A stretch of 50,043 nucleotides of DNA from JAVVEZ01 sp032250895 (GTDB taxonomy: Bacteria; Pseudomonadota; Gammaproteobacteria; Pseudomonadales; Pseudohongiellaceae): positions 1 through 50,043 of the forward strand of contig JAVVEZ010000018.1 in assembly GCA_032250895.1 (NCBI GenBank), written 5' to 3'. The translations under genes and the position numbers were made by a program. Within the stretch, counting starts at the first letter, position 1, and the number at the start of each line of letters is the position of its first letter. The notes beneath the pieces were generated by a model. That model was not told the DNA's origin. It did not search any database and saw only the letters and a program-made list of their open reading frames with translations. Below are positions 44,694 to 50,043 of this stretch, piece by piece.

Positions 44694-44744
44694 TTGTTGA
44701 AAAAGTCCATCCATGGCCCGGGTTAGCGGGCTGTTTTTCAACAA
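44694..44744. repeat. Nested inverted repeat (MITE- or terminator-like)
   Basis: 11-bp arms TTGTTGAAAAA and TTTTTCAACAA flank 29 bp that contain a second stem GCCCG / CGGGC (44716-44731). The terminal A/T runs would give a T-tract on either strand. It could be a bidirectional terminator or the relic of a miniature element. Confidence 0.55.
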
Positions 44745-44843
44745 CCCGCTAATCAGAGTAGTCTTTCAGGCAGAGAAAAATAAACATGTGCAGATACAGA
44801 GCAGATACAGAAGAGTCGACTCCATTGAATCCGGGCAGCGCTC

Positions 44844-45974
44844 ATGTTGAATGAACGAACGACGCCCGAGGTCTGGCCAGCCGGTCAGCGGATTGCGCTG
44901 ATCAACCCCACCCGCTATCTGGGGAATCTGCTGCTTGCCGGTCATTTGATACAAGACTTCCTCACACATTGCCAGGCTGGAAATAAAGAGCTGTTGATCG
45001 TGCTGGACGAAAGTTTTCGGGAACTGCTGGCGGGGACCCTGCCGGAAGAGAACCTGCTATTTTATCCCCGTCAGCGCATCAATGCACCATTTATATGGAA
45101 AAAGCCCTGGCAGCGTTATAAATCGTATTGGACTTGCTTGAGACAGCTTCGGGCCTTCAGGGCGGATCTTGCCTTCAACCTTGAAGAAGACAGCGTTGCC
45201 CACCATCTGACCCGGTTTTCAGGTGCCGGCTTCAAATTGGGTTGCAGTCAGCTCCGTCACAAGCGGGGCTATGACAGCGTGCTTCCCATCAGTTTTACAC
45301 GGCGTCCTGTCGGCCGGGAACACCGCTGGTTCAGCTACCAGGAAATATTTGCACATCTGGGACTGCCCGAAACCCGGCCGGCTTATCTACGGTTCCCCGC
45401 GCGCCGGGTCAATTCAGCCTTGCCGGGAAAACTCTCGGCCCTGGATATCCCGACGGACAGGGTGCTGATTGCCTTGCATGCCGGGGCTACCAAGGTTTAC
45501 AAGCAGTGGCCAGCGGAAAACTTCGTCTGGCTCGCACGGCGACTCCAGGAAGCAGGCTTGTTCCCGGTTTTTATCGGTGCAGGACGCGCAGACAGAGAAA
45601 TCAATCGGGCGATCATGGCAGAATTGTCGAGTTCGGCTTCCGGGCCTGTGGCTGCTGATCTCTGTGATAAATTAGACCTTGCCGAGCTGGCCGATTTCCT
45701 CGGCGGTGTCGGCGCCCTGGTTGGCAATGACAGCGGTCCTTCTCATCTGGCAGCCGCGTTGGACACCCCCGTCATTGTCCTGTTTGGTCCTACTGACCCT
45801 GCACTATGGCGTCCCTTGTCCGCTTCGGGTACTGTGATGCGGGGTTCCGAAGCCTGTGCAGCTGCCTGCACACGTCGGGACTGCGCTTATGATTATCGTT
45901 GCCTGAAATCGATAGAAGCAGGCAGGGTATTAGAGAAAATAATGGAAATACAAATAGTTAAAAGATACTTGTGA
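44844..45974 (+). CDS. Glycosyltransferase family 9 (heptosyltransferase-like)
   Basis: 376 aa, GT-B fold. The N-terminal half has IALINPTRYLGNLLLAGHLIQ and the C-terminal half the GT9 nucleotide-sugar site: ALHAGATKVYKQWPAENFVW, PVFIGAGRAD, LVGNDSGPSHLAAAL and VILFGPTDPALWRP-like (VIVLFGPTDPALW). Such enzymes add heptose or other sugars to lipopolysaccharide core. The C-terminus has four cysteines (CAAACTRRDCAYDYRC), also seen in other GT9 proteins. No other LPS genes are nearby. Its stop overlaps the recombinase start. Confidence 0.85.
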   Translation: MLNERTTPEVWPAGQRIALINPTRYLGNLLLAGHLIQDFLTHCQAGNKELLIVLDESFRELLAGTLPEENLLFYPRQRINAPFIWKKPWQRYKSYWTCLRQLRAFRADLAFNLEEDSVAHHLTRFSGAGFKLGCSQLRHKRGYDSVLPISFTRRPVGREHRWFSYQEIFAHLGLPETRPAYLRFPARRVNSALPGKLSALDIPTDRVLIALHAGATKVYKQWPAENFVWLARRLQEAGLFPVFIGAGRADREINRAIMAELSSSASGPVAADLCDKLDLAELADFLGGVGALVGNDSGPSHLAAALDTPVIVLFGPTDPALWRPLSASGTVMRGSEACAAACTRRDCAYDYRCLKSIEAGRVLEKIMEIQIVKRYL

Positions 45975-47185
45975 TGTCGGATAGAAAGATACCAGTGCCT
46001 TTTTTTGACACGCTTGAGGCGATGAAAAACCCCTACAAGCACCCGGTCAGCTCCCTCCGGCACTGGCTGCCGACAGAACCCGCACACGCGCTCGATGATT
46101 ATCAGTACGCCAGTGAATTTCTGTATACCTATCGTGGCAGCCCTGATACTTTTTCCACCTATCGTCGTGAAATCGAGCATTTCCTGCATTGGGTCTGGCT
46201 ACTTGCAGAAAAATCACTGAAGGACGTTCGCCGCGAGGACATCGAGGAATATGTGGAGTTTGCGCGGAAGCCACCCAAGACCTGGATTGGCGAGAAAAAC
46301 ACCCCGCGCTATCTGAACCGTGGCGGGGAGCGTCTGCCCAACCCGGACTGGCGGCCCTATGTGCGGGGAGAGAAAAGCACCTACTCCCTTTCCCAGAGCG
46401 GCCTGCAGGCCATCTTTGCGGTGTTGAGCAGTTTTTACAACTATCTCATCCAGGAGGAATATGCTGAATTCAATCCGGTTGCCCAGATTCGTCAGAAAAG
46501 CAAATTCATTCGTAAAGTGCAGAGCTCGCGTCCGGTCAGGAGACTGTCGGAATTGCAATGGTCCTACGTGATCGGCAATGCGGAGGAGCTGGCTGCCGAT
46601 CATGACCCGGAGCACGAAAGAACACTGTTCATCATGAATGCCCTGTTTGGCATGTACCTGCGCATCTCCGAACTGGTGGCAAGCCCGCGCTGGATTCCCA
46701 AAATGGGTGATTTCGAGCGAGACCTCGAAGGCAACTGGTGGTTTCATACGGTGGGCAAGGGCAACAAGGAACGGCAGATATCCGTCAGTGACGCCATGTT
46801 GGCAGCCTTGAAACGCTATCGCCGGGCACGCGGGCTGTCAGAATTCCCCTCGCCGGGAGAGGCGTCCCCGCTGATACACAAGGCCCGGGGACAGGGCGGT
46901 ATCAGCAGTACCCGACAGATTCGCGGTATCGTACAGAAGTGTTTCGATCAGGCGCAGTTGAAAATGCACAACGAGGGTTTTCACGAAGATGCCGCGCAAT
47001 TGGGCGCGGCCACCGTTCACTGGCTTCGGCATACCGGTATTTCCGAAGACGTCCGGCACCGCCCCCGGGAGCATGTGCGGGATGACGCCGGGCATGGTTC
47101 CAGTGCCATTACCGACCGTTATGTGGATGTACAATTACGTGAACGGCATGCCTCGGCCCGAAAAAAAATCATCAATCCTGACTGA
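45971..47185 (+). CDS. Tyrosine recombinase / site-specific integrase
   Basis: 404 aa (GTG 45971, or ATG 45974 as start). An N-terminal SAM-like core-binding domain (YRREIEHFLHWVW, REDIEEYVEFAR) precedes the catalytic domain with LFGMYLRISELVAS (Arg), TVGKGNKERQI (Lys), TVHWLRHTGI (His-x-x-Arg), GHGSSAITDRYV (His and nucleophile Tyr). All catalytic residues look present. It has no own ribosome binding site and overlaps the glycosyltransferase stop (GTGA), so it is probably translated by coupling, unlike an island integrase. No excisionase or cargo genes adjoin it. Target unknown. Confidence 0.87.
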   Translation: MMSDRKIPVPFFDTLEAMKNPYKHPVSSLRHWLPTEPAHALDDYQYASEFLYTYRGSPDTFSTYRREIEHFLHWVWLLAEKSLKDVRREDIEEYVEFARKPPKTWIGEKNTPRYLNRGGERLPNPDWRPYVRGEKSTYSLSQSGLQAIFAVLSSFYNYLIQEEYAEFNPVAQIRQKSKFIRKVQSSRPVRRLSELQWSYVIGNAEELAADHDPEHERTLFIMNALFGMYLRISELVASPRWIPKMGDFERDLEGNWWFHTVGKGNKERQISVSDAMLAALKRYRRARGLSEFPSPGEASPLIHKARGQGGISSTRQIRGIVQKCFDQAQLKMHNEGFHEDAAQLGAATVHWLRHTGISEDVRHRPREHVRDDAGHGSSAITDRYVDVQLRERHASARKKIINPD

Positions 47186-47424
47186 AAGGGAGCTACCCGG
47201 TCCCTCGCAGAGGCACATTCGCGTCAGCCGCAGGTTCCAGAGAAAGTCCTCAAGTCTCAGATAAATTCAAAAAAACAATGCAACTCTTTATCAGATCAGG
47301 TAAATTTTATGTCTGAATGCTGGTCTAAGCAGCAGGGAAGGAATGGCTTTAAATTCATTCAAGTGCCCCAATATGACTGAGTAGGTGAAAGGTTGGCACG
47401 ACAAGTAACAGGTAACCGGGTTTT
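47186..47424 (+). other. Recombinase-prc intergenic region
   Basis: 239 bp, AT-richer in its second half. I see no gene, clear terminator or strong promoter; it presumably holds the prc promoter. Confidence 0.35.
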
Positions 47425-49623
47425 ATGTGTAATCAAATTTCGTCTGTAGTTTACCGCTTTTCTCTGAGTCTGCTGCTTGCCCTTGCACTGGTGAGTTCTC
47501 CATTGAAGGCTCAGCAGCCAGTCTATCTGCCTGCGGACATTCCTCTCGATGTAGCGCAGATCTATCAGGAACTCAAACCTGCCCCGGAATACACCGAGAC
47601 CACCAAAAACATCATTCGGCAGATGATCCGCAACCATTATTCGGACATCGTATTGAATGACAGCTTCTCTGGCGACCTGCTGGACAGTTTTATCAAAAAT
47701 CTCGACAGCACCCGGATTTATTTTACGGCTGCCGACATCGCCGAATTTGAACAGTATCGCAATCAACTGGACAATCTGCTGGAAGACGGTGACCTGACGC
47801 CGGGCTACCTGATCTACAATCGTTTTCAACACCGCATGATAGAGCGTCTGGTCTATTCCATCCGCCAGGTCGAGGATGAAGGTACAGGGTTTGATTTCAC
47901 GCTGGATGAAGCCCTTGAGATTGATCGCTCCAAGGAGCCCTGGGCAGCATCCTATGCCGAACTGAAAGATTTGTGGCGCAAACGGGTAAAAAGCAATGTC
48001 CTCAGCCTGAAACTCACGGACAAGGAAATACCGGAGGTCAGGGATCTGTTGAGCAAGCGTTTTCGTTCTCAGTTGAGTCAGGTTCTGAAGACCAATGGCC
48101 TGGATGTCTACCAGCGCTATATGGACGCCATGACCATGAGTTTCGATCCCCATACCCAATACTACGCGCCCCGCGCCGCCGAAAATTTCAATATGAGCAT
48201 GCGCCTGTCTCTGGAGGGAATCGGCGCTGTGCTGACCACGGAAGACGAGTACACCAAGGTGGTCAGCATCGTCACGGGTGGCCCGGCCGACCTTGCCGGA
48301 CAATTGAAACCATCGGATCGGATCGTCAGCGTTGCGCAGGGTGAGGATGGTGCCTTTGTGGATGTCGTTGGCTGGCGTGTGGACGATGTCGTGCAGCTGA
48401 TCCGGGGAGCCAAAGGTTCCGTGGTACGGCTCAATATCATTCCCTCTGCTGCCGAAAACTCCTTGAGCACACAGACCATCAGTATTACCCGGGACACCGT
48501 CAAGCTTGAAGACCAGTCTGCCAAGAAGGAAATCGTCGAAATTAACCGTGACGGTCGAAACTACAAACTCGGGGTCATCGAACTGCCAACGTTTTACAGT
48601 GACTTCGAAGCGCTGCAGAACCGTGATGAAAACTATCGCAGCAGCACCCGTGATGTTCACCGTCTGCTGGACGAGCTCAAGGCGGAAGGTGTGGATGGCA
48701 TCGTGATGGATCTGCGCCGCAATGGCGGTGGCTCGCTGAGTGAGGCAAATTCCCTGGTGGGCCTTTTCATTCGCCGAGGTCCCACTGTTCAGGTTCGCAA
48801 TGCCGATGGCAGCAATATCGTCCAGGGCGATCCCGACCCCGAGATCGTCTATGAAGGACCTCTTGCCGTGCTGGTAAACCGGCTCAGTGCATCCGCGTCC
48901 GAGATCTTTGCAGGCGCCATTCAGGACTACCAGCGCGGTTTGATACTGGGCGGGCAGACCTTCGGCAAAGGCACTGTGCAGGAGCTGATACCGATGCGAG
49001 AGGGACAGATGAAAATCACCCGGGCCAAGTTCTATCGCATTTCGGGCGAAAGCACCCAGCACAAGGGGGTTACCCCGGATATTTTCTTCCCCGACCTGAT
49101 GGACATCATGGATGATATCGGCGAAAGTGCCCTGCCTGCTGCCCTGCCCTGGGATACCATAGCGGCCAATTATTACCGCCCCTATACGGACCTGAGGGCC
49201 CTTATTCCTTCCCTGCGCGAGCTGCATGACGCACGAACACAGCATGATCCGGATTTTGATTACATTCGGGCTCAGATCAAACGTGCGGAAGCCAACAAGG
49301 ATCGCAACGAACTCACTCTCAACGAGGAGAAGCTCAAGCGTGAACGTGAGGAGAATGATCGCTGGCGCCTGGAACTTGAAAATACCCGACGCCTTGCCAA
49401 AGGTCTCGAACCGCTGAAGGATATTGCGGCACTTGATGAAACGGATGCCGAGAGCGAGGAGAGCCTGGCTGGACTCGATACGGATGCACAGTTGAATCCT
49501 GAGGAGTCTGTCAGCGATGCAGCAGAAGAAACAGACCCTTTGCTGGTCGAAAGTGGCAATATTCTGTTGGATCTGATTCGCCTGCAAGGGGCAACTGCCG
49601 TCTCGGTGGCGGCCAAGCAGTAA
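47425..49623 (+). CDS. prc: Carboxy-terminal processing protease (Tsp/Prc)
   Basis: 732 aa, somewhat longer than E. coli Prc (682). Signal peptide at the start (FSLSLLLALALVSSPLKAQ). A Tsp N-terminal domain leads to the PDZ domain (SLEGIGAVLTTEDEYTKVV, GGPADLAGQLKPSDRIVSV) and the protease core: GIVMDLRRNGGGSLSEA, RLSASASEIFAGAIQDYQ with Ser492, and TFGKGTVQELIP with Lys515, the Ser-Lys dyad. KGVTPDIFFPD follows. The C-terminal DUF3340 part is a charged coiled coil ending in an acidic tail. A periplasmic protease that trims penicillin-binding proteins and degrades tagged proteins. A frame of similar length on the opposite strand is a shadow. Confidence 0.95.
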   Translation: MCNQISSVVYRFSLSLLLALALVSSPLKAQQPVYLPADIPLDVAQIYQELKPAPEYTETTKNIIRQMIRNHYSDIVLNDSFSGDLLDSFIKNLDSTRIYFTAADIAEFEQYRNQLDNLLEDGDLTPGYLIYNRFQHRMIERLVYSIRQVEDEGTGFDFTLDEALEIDRSKEPWAASYAELKDLWRKRVKSNVLSLKLTDKEIPEVRDLLSKRFRSQLSQVLKTNGLDVYQRYMDAMTMSFDPHTQYYAPRAAENFNMSMRLSLEGIGAVLTTEDEYTKVVSIVTGGPADLAGQLKPSDRIVSVAQGEDGAFVDVVGWRVDDVVQLIRGAKGSVVRLNIIPSAAENSLSTQTISITRDTVKLEDQSAKKEIVEINRDGRNYKLGVIELPTFYSDFEALQNRDENYRSSTRDVHRLLDELKAEGVDGIVMDLRRNGGGSLSEANSLVGLFIRRGPTVQVRNADGSNIVQGDPDPEIVYEGPLAVLVNRLSASASEIFAGAIQDYQRGLILGGQTFGKGTVQELIPMREGQMKITRAKFYRISGESTQHKGVTPDIFFPDLMDIMDDIGESALPAALPWDTIAANYYRPYTDLRALIPSLRELHDARTQHDPDFDYIRAQIKRAEANKDRNELTLNEEKLKREREENDRWRLELENTRRLAKGLEPLKDIAALDETDAESEESLAGLDTDAQLNPEESVSDAAEETDPLLVESGNILLDLIRLQGATAVSVAAKQ

Positions 49624-49845
49624 AACGTAGAGCTGTTATACAGGGCGCGCTACACGACGCGCGTCCTGCGTCGCTTCGCTCCTTGTCGAACGGCGAGAGT
49701 TCTCACTCGGCACATCCCTGTGCCTCGCCCGTCGGGCAGCTGAAGCTGTGCAAATCGGCTTTCCTGCCGATTTGTCACCCCTCCCCCTCATGGTGTTACT
49801 TGCAGGCTTGAAGAAGGCTGGAATCCATGCGGACTTGATCAAATA

Positions 49846-49864
49846 TGGCGGAGGGGGAGAGATT
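49846..49864 (-). repeat. Isolated tRNA 3'-end fragment (copy 1)
   Basis: 19 bp identical to the last 19 bp of the window: minus-strand AAT, T-stem CTCTC, acceptor CCCCTCC, discriminator G and CCA. Beyond the T-loop AAT the sequence changes to a hairpin instead of the expected TTCG, so no tRNA can be formed here. It looks like a duplicated attachment-type core or the scar of a lost tRNA copy. Confidence 0.55.
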
Positions 49865-50024
49865 GATAGCCGACTGCGTCGGCTACCCCTGCGGGGCGCG
49901 CTACACGACGCGCGTCCTGCGTCGCTGTGCTCCTTGTCGAACTGCGAGAGTTCTCACCCCTCCCCCTCATGGTGTTACTTGCAGGCTTGAAGAAGGCTGA
50001 AATCCATGCGGACTTGATCAAATA

Positions 50025-50043
50025 TGGCGGAGGGGGAGAGATT
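50025..50043 (-). tRNA. Probable tRNA-Ser 3' end (partial, runs off window)
   Basis: Read on the minus strand the window begins in AAT of a T-loop, followed by a 5-nt T-stem strand CTCTC, a 7-nt acceptor strand CCCCTCC, discriminator G and an encoded CCA. This spacing is exactly that of a tRNA 3' end, and G73 with a GGAGGGG-type acceptor suggests tRNA-Ser. The rest, with the anticodon, is outside the window, so the identity is an inference. Confidence 0.5.

Larger units (their letters stand above)
44524..44843. other. Hairpin-rich intergenic region between kinase and glycosyltransferase genes
   Basis: 320 bp between divergent genes with no credible ORF. It contains, in order, CCCGGC-gaaa-GCCGGG (44591-44606), the palindrome AGCCCGGGCT (44664-44673), CTGTCAGA / TCTGACAG (44672-44692) and TTGTTGAAAAA / TTTTTCAACAA (44694-44744) with a nested GCCCG / CGGGC. 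The first resembles the CGAAAG-type extragenic palindromes dispersed in many proteobacterial genomes. Promoters for both genes should lie here but are not obvious. Confidence 0.6.
49643..50043. repeat. Duplicated palindrome-rich repeat array next to a tRNA end
   Basis: Two repeat types occur twice. Type A (64 bp) is at 49643-49706 and 49894-49957 with three mismatches. Type B (90 bp) is at 49775-49864 and 49954-50043 with one mismatch. Copy one is A, 68-bp spacer, B; then a 29-bp link; copy two is A directly joined to B. The spacer and link are made almost wholly of hairpins: 49709-49724, 49727-49737, 49737-49748, 49751-49774, 49867-49885 and 49886-49896. Each type B copy ends with a tRNA-like 3' end. 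No credible gene. Confidence 0.85.

Noticed and set aside
47359..49587. A 742-codon open frame antisense to prc, longer than prc itself
   Set aside because: It mirrors prc, has no recognisable domain, and prc has all protease motifs. It is a codon-bias shadow.
45971..49864. An integrated genomic island bounded by the recombinase gene and the tRNA-end repeat
   Set aside because: The stretch holds only prc, a core gene of ordinary composition, and the recombinase is coupled to the upstream glycosyltransferase. The two repeat copies bound just 179 bp.
49636..50021. Small minus-strand frames starting MIKSAWI at 49842 and 50021, and a plus-strand frame at 49748-49990
   Set aside because: They arise because the same repeat is read twice; composition is that of palindromic DNA and no homologue is recognisable.
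49643..50043. CRISPR array
   Set aside because: Only two copies of each unit, unit lengths of 64 and 90 bp, unequal spacing and no cas genes.

Overview
The window is chromosomal DNA of moderate GC content from a gammaproteobacterium. The clearest sign is the conserved block rne / rluC / yceD-rpmF / fabD-fabG-acpP-fabF-pabC-mltG-tmk-holB-pilZ, whose order, including the PilZ gene after holB, is that of pseudomonad-like gammaproteobacteria. RNase E, class 2 PyrD, TatD and Prc are also of gammaproteobacterial type. I cannot name the genus. Nearly all of it is core genome; I see no prophage, insertion sequence, CRISPR array or defence island.

Layout. 1-1629 (minus): a MoxR ATPase followed by a DUF58 protein cut by the window edge. 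1844-3180 (plus): pyrD and a thioredoxin-fold protein. 3167-5015 (minus): tatD and an exported M15-type peptidase. 5109-10144 (plus): ilvE, topA and an MscS channel. 10110-18013 (minus): ETF-ubiquinone oxidoreductase, then an AddB/AddA-like double-strand-break repair pair, tightly packed. 18131-20560 (plus): etfB, etfA and a secreted YceI protein. 20686-23322 (minus): rne, with a leader of about 720 nt. 24262-33731 (plus): rluC, then the translation, fatty-acid and DNA-replication block. 33741-36507 (minus): an Arc-like regulator, an AlkB-type dioxygenase and gamma-glutamyltranspeptidase. 36681-38880 (plus): glutathione reductase and a TerC membrane protein. 38996-44523 (minus): a five-PAS hybrid histidine kinase overlapping a REC-EAL-GAF-degenerate-GGDEF response regulator. 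44844-49623 (plus): a family 9 glycosyltransferase overlapping a tyrosine recombinase, then the processing protease prc. 49643-50043: palindrome-rich duplicated DNA that ends inside what looks like the 3' end of a minus-strand tRNA-Ser gene.

How the genes fit together. ETF (etfBA) passes electrons to the divergently encoded ETF-QO. The fab block makes acyl chains on AcpP. ggt, gor and possibly the small thioredoxin-fold protein belong to thiol metabolism. The kinase/response-regulator pair should connect multi-PAS sensing to c-di-GMP breakdown. AddB, AddA and the AlkB-type protein deal with DNA damage.

Most unusual points: (1) the rne-fab block is eroded, with maf reduced to an in-frame remnant and plsX and fabH absent between rpmF and fabD; (2) yceD has a near-consensus promoter so close to its ATG that the mRNA should be leaderless or almost so; (3) the right end has a 90-bp direct repeat carrying a tRNA 3' end, inside a string of at least six hairpins; (4) several long perfect hairpins lie outside ordinary terminators (rluC leader, downstream of terC, upstream of terC, upstream of the glycosyltransferase). 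I did not find a convincing undescribed multi-gene system. The best leads are the right-end repeat array and the signalling pair.
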